Shown: piece by piece, positions 41,035 to 47,857 of the stretch
How positions within the stretch are numbered: the stretch's first letter is position 1
Layout of the letters: each line of letters opens with the position of its first letter
Virus record (IMG/VR): IMGVR_UViG_3300020444_000143
Coordinates: 1-47,857 of that record
DNA from: a virus
Direction: 5' to 3' (one strand)
DNA length: 47,857 bases
Translations under genes and position numbers: made by a program
The notes under the pieces: model-generated
What the model was told of the DNA's origin: nothing
The model's input: only the letters and a program-made list of their open reading frames with translations
The model's database searches: none

Positions 41035-41335
41035 TTTTTTTATCTATAAAAGTGTCTCTATTTTTTAATTCACATGTCTGTTTACATTTTTTAACAGGCT
41101 CATCTGAACTCCATGAATTTATAATACCATTAAATAACGGGCCATCTAATATTTCTTGTATTGTTTGACTATACAAACTATTATTATATTTTGCATTAAA
41201 TTCACCAAACAATGTTTTTGGGGGATGTCCAGCCGCCATATTTAATGATTCAGCATTTACATAACAACACGGTATTAATTCACCAACATGATTTATAAAT
41301 ATTCTTTTTTGATTTCCATATTTACATTCTATCAT
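41027..41335 (-). CDS. Standalone SPASM-type domain
   Basis: This 102-residue protein matches only the C-terminal SPASM region of the radical-SAM protein at 43292: 'RIFINHVGELIPCCYVNAE' versus 'EIFVTAEGHVFPCCWTAGQ', then 'TIQEILDGPLFNGIINSWSSDEPVKKCKQTC' in parts versus 'TIKEIVNGPFFKAIEDSWS' and 'KVCANKC'. The Cys pattern for an auxiliary Fe-S cluster is present (C4, C23, C24 and the C-terminal KCKQTC). A radical-SAM core lacking this part is encoded at 42702. Together they look like a split enzyme with the hydrolase gene in between. Overlaps both neighbours by 4-8 bases. Confidence 0.8.
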   Translation of the reverse strand: MIECKYGNQKRIFINHVGELIPCCYVNAESLNMAAGHPPKTLFGEFNAKYNNSLYSQTIQEILDGPLFNGIINSWSSDEPVKKCKQTCELKNRDTFIDKKNE

Positions 41336-42705
41336 ATTACTTTCTTTATACTATCCAAAAAATAATCTGCTAGCCATTGATTTGACTTTTTTCCAGGATG
41401 ACTTAAATCTCTTGCATAATCATCATAAGCAGAAGGAAGTTTATTTTTTTCAATGTATTCAATTACTTGTTCTCTCGTAGCCTGTTTTCCATCTTCAACA
41501 AAATTCTCTATCATTTCTGCCATCTCACTAATTGATGTAACATTTATCTGTGCATCTACTTTATTAAAAGGTATCTCATAATCATCAGCCAAAAAATAAT
41601 GAAAGGAAGCCTTATTTTCATAACAAACACCTTTAACAGCATTAATATTTCTTGATGCATTTAATTTATTCATATATATATTTCTGGACATATGATTAAC
41701 CAATTGTTTTACATATTGATCAAAATATATATCCCCCTCTTCACCCTGATGAGATCCGAACGGATTTGTACAAATATCAAATTCAAATAAGTCAGTATAT
41801 TCAGTTTTATGTTGAATAAAAGAAACATCTTCCCACCAGTAAGGCTCTTTCTGGAGCGCCAATTTCCAATTAGATTCAAAACCCTTTAATATAAGATATT
41901 TAAATAAATTTTCATTAAAATGAAAAGTACGAGTAATATTAGGACCTAAAAATACTACATGTTTCGGTTTTAAAAGAGGTATTAAATATTGACTAAAAAG
42001 ATATGCTTGATCATGACTACCTCCTGATAGACCTACATTATAGTTTTTTAATCCCAAAGTTTTACTAAGTATATTAGAAAAACGATCTTTTTCTGCTAAA
42101 CCTATACCATAAACATAACTACATCCTAATATTAAAATACTATCACCTTTATTGTCAAAATCAAATTCATCAGACCTAAATCCCCAACTATTATGTCTAT
42201 ACCAAGGCACTTCTTCACATTCAGTCTGTAAATAATTTATTTGTTTTTTTGATAATGTATATGGCCAATCCTGGCCATCATGAATCATTTTAATTTTCTC
42301 AAATTGTTCTGTATATCCACACATATCCAGTACATATTTGCCGTAACTGGAATTTTGAAATTTATCATATCGCTCTTTATTATCTTGCCCCATATAAAGA
42401 TAATCGCCATTACGTCTATGCCAAGATGTATGCAAAAATGGTATAATTTGTTTTTCTGTAAAATCATGATTTTGTAAATATCCTATAAAATGAGTCAATT
42501 CTGTATCATGAACATTAAAATTTGTTAAATCAAATTCTCCATTATCAATTCTTTGACTAATTTTAGAAATCTTTTCTTCTGAACCATCTTTAATAGGGCA
42601 TTTAGGTAAAATATCATCTTCCCATTCTAAACAAAATCCTTTAGTTTTGAAATCTTTTCCTAATTTAAACTTAGCATTATTGGCATTTAGATGTTCTTCA
42701 CTCAT
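41332..42705 (-). CDS. SGNH/GDSL-like hydrolase with N-terminal domain
   Basis: This 457-residue protein has an SGNH fold at residues about 188-440: block I 'ILILGCSYVYGIGL' (Ser196; Cys replaces the Asp of GDS), 'NVGLSGGSHDQ' (block II Gly), 'VVFLGPNIT' (block III GxN) and D433-x2-H436 ('RDLSHPG', block V). The N-terminal about 180 residues contain 'IPFLHTSWHRRNGDYLYMGQDNKERYD', not recognised. Such enzymes act as esterases, lipases or acyl transferases. It lies between the two halves of the split radical-SAM/SPASM protein, with four-base overlaps. Confidence 0.75.
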   Translation of the reverse strand: MSEEHLNANNAKFKLGKDFKTKGFCLEWEDDILPKCPIKDGSEEKISKISQRIDNGEFDLTNFNVHDTELTHFIGYLQNHDFTEKQIIPFLHTSWHRRNGDYLYMGQDNKERYDKFQNSSYGKYVLDMCGYTEQFEKIKMIHDGQDWPYTLSKKQINYLQTECEEVPWYRHNSWGFRSDEFDFDNKGDSILILGCSYVYGIGLAEKDRFSNILSKTLGLKNYNVGLSGGSHDQAYLFSQYLIPLLKPKHVVFLGPNITRTFHFNENLFKYLILKGFESNWKLALQKEPYWWEDVSFIQHKTEYTDLFEFDICTNPFGSHQGEEGDIYFDQYVKQLVNHMSRNIYMNKLNASRNINAVKGVCYENKASFHYFLADDYEIPFNKVDAQINVTSISEMAEMIENFVEDGKQATREQVIEYIEKNKLPSAYDDYARDLSHPGKKSNQWLADYFLDSIKKVI

Positions 42706-43292
42706 TTCACTTCTCCACTACCTGTTCTATGTGAATATATTTTTCTAAATCTTTTAAATCCTTCAACTTTAGACATATTCTCTGCCTCCTTTATTAAATG
42801 TTCATTATGATCAAATACAATAAATTGCCATGTTGCATTGCCGCCCGCACCTATAAATGCTCTATAATTTTCCTGCACCTTTTTAAAATTAGATCCAATT
42901 CTATATTTTTCCAATGATTTTTGATCTGTTCCATCAAGACCAAAAAATACAGATAACTTTCTTCTACCCAGATCTTCCCAGAATTTAATAGTTCGAGTAG
43001 ATCCATTAGTAGCAACATTAACATCTGAAAAATCTAAAAAATAATCTACTATGTCTATAAATTCCGGATGAGTAGTGGGTTCATCGACTGATCCACAAAA
43101 ATTTATAATTTTCAAATTGGGTAAATATCCTTTCGGAATCCATTTTTTTAAATCTTCAAATTTAATATAAGACTTATTAAGTAATGGTCCAACTTTATCA
43201 TGCATTTCTTGACGAAGACATCCTGGACATTTAATATTACAAAAACTAGTAAGTTCTATATCAATCCATTCTATGGTATTTTTATTCCACAT
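42702..43292 (-). CDS. Radical-SAM core lacking SPASM (split protein)
   Basis: This 196-residue protein has the core motif C18-x3-C22-x2-C25 ('SFCNIKCPGCLR'), 'IINFCGSVDEPTTHPE' (a GGEP variant), 'FGLDGTDQKS' and 'IVFDHNEHLIKEAENM'. It ends where the 353-residue paralogue at 43292 goes on to its linker and SPASM. The core alone is complete as a short barrel. The missing SPASM appears as a separate gene at 41027. One-base overlap with the upstream full-length enzyme and four-base overlap with the SGNH gene. Confidence 0.85.
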   Translation of the reverse strand: MWNKNTIEWIDIELTSFCNIKCPGCLRQEMHDKVGPLLNKSYIKFEDLKKWIPKGYLPNLKIINFCGSVDEPTTHPEFIDIVDYFLDFSDVNVATNGSTRTIKFWEDLGRRKLSVFFGLDGTDQKSLEKYRIGSNFKKVQENYRAFIGAGGNATWQFIVFDHNEHLIKEAENMSKVEGFKRFRKIYSHRTGSGEVK

Positions 43293-44353
43293 TATAAAAA
43301 TTGTTCATTATATGCATCAAATCCTATTCCACATTTGTTAGCGCAAACTTTAAGTTTTCCATCTTTAACACTGGAACATGACCAAGAGTCTTCTATGGCT
43401 TTGAAAAACGGGCCGTTAACTATTTCTTTTATAGTATGTTTTCTGAGACTGATATTTTCATAATCTCCTATTAATTTCCAAATAGGTGCTTCGCGGGGTT
43501 TCCAATACCATTTATATTGTTGTCCCGCTGTCCAACAACAAGGAAACACATGTCCTTCTGCCGTAACAAATATTTCCTTCTTATCTATTGCTTTACAATT
43601 AATAGGTGTTGTATCATAATATGCATCCATACTACCATGTTCAGCAACTAAATCTTTTTCTTTTTTTAGTGCAACATTAACAAACTCTAAACTGGGTTTT
43701 TCTAACTTCTGAGTATTTTCGCCTTTTCGATTTGTTGCTTGATGGGCGTCTTTACCTTTATGTTGAACAGTCGAAAAGAAACGTCCTGTTTTTTTGACTT
43801 GAAATTTTTCAAAGCCCATATCCATCGCCAATTGTCTTGCCTCATCTACCTGATGTTCATTATGTTTAAACACTATAAAATCCCATTTAGCATGACCACC
43901 TCGATCAATAAACGCTTTGGCATTCTCCATTACTCTTTCCCATTTAACTTTTTGCCTATATAAATGATTAGTATCCTCTAAACCATCTATACTAAATGTT
44001 ACAACTACATCTATATCTGCTAAATCTTCCCAAAAATATTCTGGTTTAGCGCCTCCATTGGTATTCATACCTAACCACATATTGGGATTAGCATTTCTAA
44101 AAGATCTAAATCCCTCGATTGCATAATTGCTTATGCATGGATCACCTAAATTACCACACATATACATAGAGTCCAACTGTTCTACAAAATGCCAAGGAAA
44201 CATTTCATAATAATCCATAGAACTTAACATTGCATTTGTGAGATAGGGATTATCTTTACCACCATTTATATTACGGTCACATTGGGGGCAAGCGGCATTA
44301 CATCCCTGAGTAGGTTCAATATGAACACTTTTTATTTCATCATATCTATACAT
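43292..44353 (-). CDS. Radical-SAM/SPASM enzyme, full length
   Basis: This 353-residue protein has core C18-x3-C22-x2-C25 ('QGCNAACPQCDR'), 'MYMCGNLGDPCISN', 'FSIDGLEDTNH', 'FIVFKHNEHQVDEAR', then a linker and SPASM region with 'INCKAI', 'VFPCCWTAG', 'DSWSCSSVKDGKLKVCANKCGIGF'. It is the paralogue of the split pair 42702 and 41027. The SPASM family usually modifies peptides or carries auxiliary Fe-S clusters for oxidation. The stop is one base from the split core. The start overlaps the next enzyme by 22 bases. Confidence 0.92.
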   Translation of the reverse strand: MYRYDEIKSVHIEPTQGCNAACPQCDRNINGGKDNPYLTNAMLSSMDYYEMFPWHFVEQLDSMYMCGNLGDPCISNYAIEGFRSFRNANPNMWLGMNTNGGAKPEYFWEDLADIDVVVTFSIDGLEDTNHLYRQKVKWERVMENAKAFIDRGGHAKWDFIVFKHNEHQVDEARQLAMDMGFEKFQVKKTGRFFSTVQHKGKDAHQATNRKGENTQKLEKPSLEFVNVALKKEKDLVAEHGSMDAYYDTTPINCKAIDKKEIFVTAEGHVFPCCWTAGQQYKWYWKPREAPIWKLIGDYENISLRKHTIKEIVNGPFFKAIEDSWSCSSVKDGKLKVCANKCGIGFDAYNEQFL

Positions 44354-45711
44354 AATTCTGGAAAAACTTTTTCAAATTGTTTATGTGGTCTTAATCTATT
44401 TAAATGTGAAATATATTCTTGAAATTCGGGAAGTCTTTCAGACCAATCTTCATCATCCATGAAATTTAATAGTCCTTCATATCTTTTAATTCCATAGGAT
44501 GAATTTGCCCAATCATCAAATTCTATATTTTCTACACCGGTACATAATTTCCAATTATCTTCCATCCAAGGGAAAAACTCTTCTTCATATTTCTCTCTAA
44601 TTTTATATTTTAATTCTTTTGGTATTATTTTAACATTTAATTGTGGTGGCCAATATGCCAAATGACAATTGATCATTCCTGCTCCCCCAGGCCATTTATT
44701 TATTTTCTTATATCCTTGCTGAACTTTCCAAGATATAAATTCTGGAAGATAATTAATACTCAATGCCATAATAGTTGTTGCGGTTGTTACTGTAATATTA
44801 TCATCAGTCTGATCCATTAATTTTAAATTCTTTTCAATAATTTTCCATCTACTAGGATAGCGAATATAATCATTATACTTTCCCCAACTATCTATTGAAA
44901 AATGAAATATTACATGTTTAAATTCACTCCACAACTTAAATAACTTATCTGGTAATTCAATACCATTTGAATTATATCTTAATTCAATTTTAGGAGCATA
45001 GCCCATTTCAATTACTTTTTCAAGTAAGGTATAATGCTCGTCAATAATAGTTGATTCACCTCCTGCAAAATATAATTGATAAATGTTTGGTATTTGTTCA
45101 TATAAATCTTCCCAAAAATGAGGACTCATTTTATGCCAATTATACGTTCCGCCGTCTTCATTTTTTTTCCATTGACTAGTATCTTTCAATCTTTCATTTT
45201 TTATTTTAGGATAAAAATCTAACCACTCTTTATTCCATCCAGAAGAATCATTTGGAGAACACATCACACAAGCCAATTGACATTTACTTCCCATTCGTAA
45301 GTCAATATATCTAAGTTTGGGGGCAACTGATCCATCTTCATTTGTGTTTTTTACTAATTCATTTAAATCATAAATTTCTCCCCATTTATTAGTTTCCCAA
45401 ACTCTTTTAGGAATATGGCCCGCATCTTCTTCTTTAAAACATTTTTCACATTGAGGGGGGCGTTCACCTTTCATCATCATCAATCTAGTACGCCTCATAT
45501 AATCATTATTCCACGCATCTAATAATCGAGTGGTATTTAAATTAGCACATTGGCCATCTTCATTTCTTATATTTGCTTTTGTTCTTATGGAAGAATTTGG
45601 ATCTTGAACAGCAGACGCATTCGCAGTACAACATACTCTCATATGTCCGTTGGGTCTTGTTGATAAATGTATCCACGGCAATGCGCAAAAAGTGGGGGAA
45701 GGATAATCCAT
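44332..45711 (-). CDS. N-terminal-twitch radical-SAM protein, first gene of the cluster
   Basis: I chose the ATG at 45709-45711 (459 residues, MDYPSPTF); an in-frame GTG four codons upstream is the alternative. Cysteines in the longer numbering: C13 ('FCALPWIHLS'), C31/C32, C92-x2-C95, core C148-x3-C152-x2-C155 ('KCQLACVMCSP'), then 'FAGGESTI'. It closely resembles module 3 of the 1412-residue protein. A late-type CATAAATA box lies 35 bases upstream, so it is the first gene of the leftward cluster. The gene overlaps the next by 22 bases. Confidence 0.9.
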   Translation of the reverse strand: MDYPSPTFCALPWIHLSTRPNGHMRVCCTANASAVQDPNSSIRTKANIRNEDGQCANLNTTRLLDAWNNDYMRRTRLMMMKGERPPQCEKCFKEEDAGHIPKRVWETNKWGEIYDLNELVKNTNEDGSVAPKLRYIDLRMGSKCQLACVMCSPNDSSGWNKEWLDFYPKIKNERLKDTSQWKKNEDGGTYNWHKMSPHFWEDLYEQIPNIYQLYFAGGESTIIDEHYTLLEKVIEMGYAPKIELRYNSNGIELPDKLFKLWSEFKHVIFHFSIDSWGKYNDYIRYPSRWKIIEKNLKLMDQTDDNITVTTATTIMALSINYLPEFISWKVQQGYKKINKWPGGAGMINCHLAYWPPQLNVKIIPKELKYKIREKYEEEFFPWMEDNWKLCTGVENIEFDDWANSSYGIKRYEGLLNFMDDEDWSERLPEFQEYISHLNRLRPHKQFEKVFPELCIDMMK

Positions 45712-45714
45712 AAA

Positions 45715-45743
45715 TTGTCTCACTAAATATTAATAACTATAAT
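45715..45743 (+). promoter_or_regulatory. Candidate promoter for the rightward glycosyltransferase gene
   Basis: TTGTCT at 45715-45720 and TATAAT at 45738-45743 are separated by 17 bases: a perfect -10 and a -35 matching at four of six positions. In addition ACTAAATA at 45722-45729 lies 35 bases before the ATG, matching the spacing of late boxes. One or the other may start the rightward transcript. The AT-rich context lowers certainty. Confidence 0.4.
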
Positions 45744-45745
45744 TA

Positions 45746-45753
45746 TATTTATG
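45746..45753 (-). promoter_or_regulatory. Late-promoter box for the radical-SAM cluster (CATAAATA)
   Basis: CATAAATA on the minus strand lies 35 bases before the ATG of the first radical-SAM gene, the same distance as for the other late boxes. It matches the T4 box in seven of eight positions. It sits in the 41-base spacer between divergent genes and is the only box seen for the long cluster. Confidence 0.5.
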
Positions 45754-45763
45754 CTACTAAAAT

Positions 45764-46516
45764 ATGACTAATTTTTTTTGTTTGAAGTGGGGAAATAAAT
45801 ATCCTCCAAAATATGTGAATCGATTATTCAATTCTTTAAAAATACACTATAATAATTCTTTTAATTTTCATTGTTTAACAGAAAATTCTAAAGGATTAAA
45901 TAAAGATATTGAAATAAAACCAATTCCTACAACATTCGATGAATTTCCAAGAACTCAAATTTTCACTTCAGAAAAAATGTGTTATTTTGGAGATTATGCT
46001 AACATGTCAGGTAAAAAGGCATGGTTTGATTTAGATATATTGATTCAAAATAACATAACAAAATACATACACAAAAATCATCCAAAACCAAAATTTATTT
46101 GGAATTATTGGAGAGATTCATTGGCCTCAAAATTAAATTATGGATATTTAACAACTCCTATAAATTCTTCATTTGTTGCTTGGGATAATGATGCTGGATA
46201 TGAAATGTATGAAAATTTATTAAAAACAAAAAAGGAAGCATTCTTTTCATATCCATCTTTCGATAAACTCATATTTTATCAATGTCATCGCAAAAAAATG
46301 GTAGATTTCTGGCCTCCAACCACTGCCTATAATTACAATATAGGTGCAAAATTTCCAAATGATATGACTCCAAAAGAATATAAAAAACGTTATAAAATAT
46401 GTCTATTCAATACTTCACATAAAGCATGGGCAAAAGAACATGAACAACATGTAGAATTGCATGATGCACAAGGATGGGCAAAAGAATTATGGGAAAGTTA
46501 TAATGTCATCTTATGA
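45764..46516 (+). CDS. Glycosyltransferase-like protein
   Basis: This 250-residue protein starts 'MTNFFCLKWGNKYPPKYVNRLFNSL' and has 'AWFDLDILIQ' (D89-x-D91, the DxD metal site) and later 'FSYPSFDKLIFYQ'. The pattern (short N-terminal strand, 'FNFHCLTE', DxD) is that of GT-A-fold enzymes near GT8 and of phage sugar transferases. No signal peptide. It is first in the rightward run. It probably modifies a sugar-bearing target (host surface, capsid or a small molecule). Target unknown. Confidence 0.7.
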   Translation: MTNFFCLKWGNKYPPKYVNRLFNSLKIHYNNSFNFHCLTENSKGLNKDIEIKPIPTTFDEFPRTQIFTSEKMCYFGDYANMSGKKAWFDLDILIQNNITKYIHKNHPKPKFIWNYWRDSLASKLNYGYLTTPINSSFVAWDNDAGYEMYENLLKTKKEAFFSYPSFDKLIFYQCHRKKMVDFWPPTTAYNYNIGAKFPNDMTPKEYKKRYKICLFNTSHKAWAKEHEQHVELHDAQGWAKELWESYNVIL

Positions 46517-47036
46517 AACTTTATTAAAAACAAAACATAAAAAATTTAAATATTTAATTGAATATTCTAATAATAAAGATGTTCAAAAAATATCATGGCG
46601 AGTATTTGACGAAATCATGATACATTATGAAGAAGAGCCCGTACATTTTTTATGTAGTTGGTTCTGTCATATAGAAGTGGATGATTTTGAATTATTCGGT
46701 TATAAGTGCTATTATTATGATATAGATCCTATGGTATGCAAAATTAATAAATTAATAACAAAGAATGTTATTAATAAAGATGTCATATTTGATGATGTTA
46801 AAATAGAAGACGGTATAATTGTAAATAAATATTGTGAAACATGTTATCCTGTTGGTAGAAAGTTCTCAGGAAAGTTTGTTTTAGTTGGTTCTGATAATCC
46901 ACATCTATCTTGTATTAATCCGATAAATAGTTGTCAACAAATTATAGATCAAAATCAATTAACAACAATTCATTATAAAACTGAAATAAAAGGTAAACAT
47001 AATTATTATTTGGTGGTAGGATGCAATCAACTATAG
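46503..47036 (+). CDS. Methyltransferase-like protein
   Basis: Start chosen at ATG 46503-46505 (177 residues, MSSYETLL), 14 bases before the previous gene's end. It has a Rossmann-like 'VHFLCSWFCHIEVDDF', 'YYYDIDPMVCKINKLIT' (acidic residue and DP motif at the end of strand 2), then a strand 'KFVLVGSDNPHLSC'. It looks related to the following gene ('IEIIGGWFGCPLIDLL'). Typical GxGxG is replaced by 'CSWFCH', so SAM binding is uncertain. Role unknown. Confidence 0.6.
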   Translation: MSSYETLLKTKHKKFKYLIEYSNNKDVQKISWRVFDEIMIHYEEEPVHFLCSWFCHIEVDDFELFGYKCYYYDIDPMVCKINKLITKNVINKDVIFDDVKIEDGIIVNKYCETCYPVGRKFSGKFVLVGSDNPHLSCINPINSCQQIIDQNQLTTIHYKTEIKGKHNYYLVVGCNQL

Positions 47037-47857
47037 AAAAATTAAAAAAATTTGAAGATAATATTGAAAAGAAAAATCAAGAAATTAGAGATTCTGCAGG
47101 AAATATTAGAAAAACTATTGGAAAATTAAAAAATGATGTTAGAAAAACTATTGGAAAATATAAAACAAATATTGGAAAAAATAAAAAACATGTAAGTGAT
47201 ACCACAAAAAAAATTAATAAATTACCATATCATAAAATAGAACAATGGATAATAAACAATCAGGTTGGTAGTTTAGAAAGTTATCAAGATTCTTTATCAC
47301 ATGGACAATTATCTTCAAAACAATGGTTAGTTGACAAATTACCCAAAGGAAAAGATTTATATCTTGAAGTTATTTCAGACGGAACGCCAACTATTTTAGG
47401 ATATACACAACATTTGCCTTTGGTCAATAGTGAAGGTAATACTGACCCATACCCCGAATCATCTTTATATATTGAAATTATTGGTGGATGGTTTGGTTGT
47501 CCATTAATAGATTTGTTACATTCTAAATTAGAAATAAAAAAAATAGACTTTTATGAAAAAGATGAATTATGTAAAAAAATATTAGCACAATATCTAAATC
47601 ATTTTGAATTTCCCTTTGAGGTTTCTATTTTCGGAGATTTTTTTGAAAGAAAAGAAATTAGACGTAGAGATTTAATCATTAATACCTCAGGAGAACATAT
47701 GGAAGATATTATAAAAATGAAACATTATTTTAAAGGAAATCCTGTAGTTGCTATACAATCAAATGATTATTTTGGATTAGATGAACATATCAATTGTGTT
47801 CATAATGTTGAAGAATTAATTGAAAAAAATCAAATTAAAAATGTGGTATATAAAGGT
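47021..47857 (+). CDS. Partial protein: N-terminal repeats, methyltransferase-like domain
   Basis: The ATG overlaps the previous gene's end and 279 codons remain open to the window edge. Residues 1-65 form a Lys-rich coiled-coil-like segment with a repeated 'RKTIGK' unit (the same 19 bases occur at 47108-47126 and 47141-47159). Then 'SLSHGQLSSKQWLVDKL' and, further on, 'LYIEIIGGWFGCPLIDLL', 'IDFYEKDELCKKIL' and 'FEVSIFGDF', 'DLIINTSGEHME' form a Rossmann methyltransferase-like order (glycine loop, acidic strand end, fourth strand). The right end is cut off, so full length and product are unknown. Confidence 0.7.
   Translation, partial: MQSTIEKLKKFEDNIEKKNQEIRDSAGNIRKTIGKLKNDVRKTIGKYKTNIGKNKKHVSDTTKKINKLPYHKIEQWIINNQVGSLESYQDSLSHGQLSSKQWLVDKLPKGKDLYLEVISDGTPTILGYTQHLPLVNSEGNTDPYPESSLYIEIIGGWFGCPLIDLLHSKLEIKKIDFYEKDELCKKILAQYLNHFEFPFEVSIFGDFFERKEIRRRDLIINTSGEHMEDIIKMKHYFKGNPVVAIQSNDYFGLDEHINCVHNVEELIEKNQIKNVVYKG
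47108..47159 (+). repeat. Short direct repeat inside coding sequence
   Basis: A 19-base unit starting AGAAAAACTATTGG occurs at 47108-47126 and again at 47141-47159, 33 bases (11 codons) apart and in the same frame. A third decayed copy follows near 47167. It encodes the repeated RKTIGK helix segment and probably arose by in-frame slippage or duplication. Confidence 0.8.

Noticed and set aside
41027-43292. Split radical-SAM/SPASM gene as a simple frameshift or pseudogene
   Set aside because: A complete 457-residue gene separates the parts, all three frames have proper starts and overlap by a few bases, and no stop or frame break explains the split.
1-47857. tRNA genes, CRISPR arrays, insertion sequences, integrase or attachment sites
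   Set aside because: No tRNA-like cloverleaf, regular repeat-spacer pattern, transposase or integrase motif was seen on reading both strands. A dedicated scan could still find a missed tRNA.

Overview
The window looks like part of the genome of a T4-like marine myovirus with a very AT-rich genome. The evidence is an ordered T4-type head-neck-tail module on the minus strand (gp13, gp14, gp15, gp16, then gp17, gp18, three gp19 paralogues and the first codons of gp20), together with several T4-type late-promoter motifs (TATAAATA and variants). The accessory genes (AapJ-like and TctC-like binding proteins, a TctA-like permease, a SleB-like hydrolase) suggest a Gram-negative, possibly alphaproteobacterial, marine host. 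The host assignment is an inference.

Layout. Positions 1-6042 hold the start of gp20, three tail-tube paralogues, the sheath and the large terminase, all read leftwards. Positions 6042-14242 are an accessory block inserted between gp17 and gp16. It contains a small membrane protein, a small beta-rich protein, a fibre-like protein with a cupredoxin-type domain, a SleB hydrolase, a 47-residue protein with a GTG start, an acidic coiled-coil protein, a kinase-HAD fusion, a DUF3293-like protein, a DUF5706 (Pycsar-effector-type) membrane protein, an AapJ-like amino-acid-binding protein, a membrane-anchored c-type cytochrome, two small membrane proteins and a small basic protein. Three of these begin with a sequence resembling the T4 capsid-targeting sequence. 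Positions 14239-17134 are gp16, gp15, gp14 and gp13.

Positions 17192-18378 carry two plus-strand genes (sugar-nucleotide SDR and methyltransferase). They converge on a minus-strand tctC-tctA pair (18356-20909). Two related small proteins of unknown function follow (20925-21799).

Positions 21802-45711 are the most unusual part: about 22 tightly coupled minus-strand genes behind one late-type promoter. They encode nine radical-SAM cores in eight proteins, most of the N-terminal-twitch type, one protein having two cores and another fused to a PLP-aminotransferase-like domain. Around them are a split radical-SAM/SPASM pair, five double-stranded-beta-helix Fe(II) oxygenase-like proteins, two ANL-type adenylating enzymes (one lacking the C-terminal lid), a QueC-like PP-loop enzyme, a GNAT-like protein, a methyltransferase and an SGNH hydrolase. 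Together they look like a phage-borne biosynthetic or modification pathway whose product cannot be read from the sequence. From 45764 to the end, plus-strand genes add a glycosyltransferase-like protein and two methyltransferase-like proteins, the last cut by the window edge. No tRNA, rRNA, CRISPR array or insertion sequence was seen, and no gene-free stretch exceeds about 100 bases.
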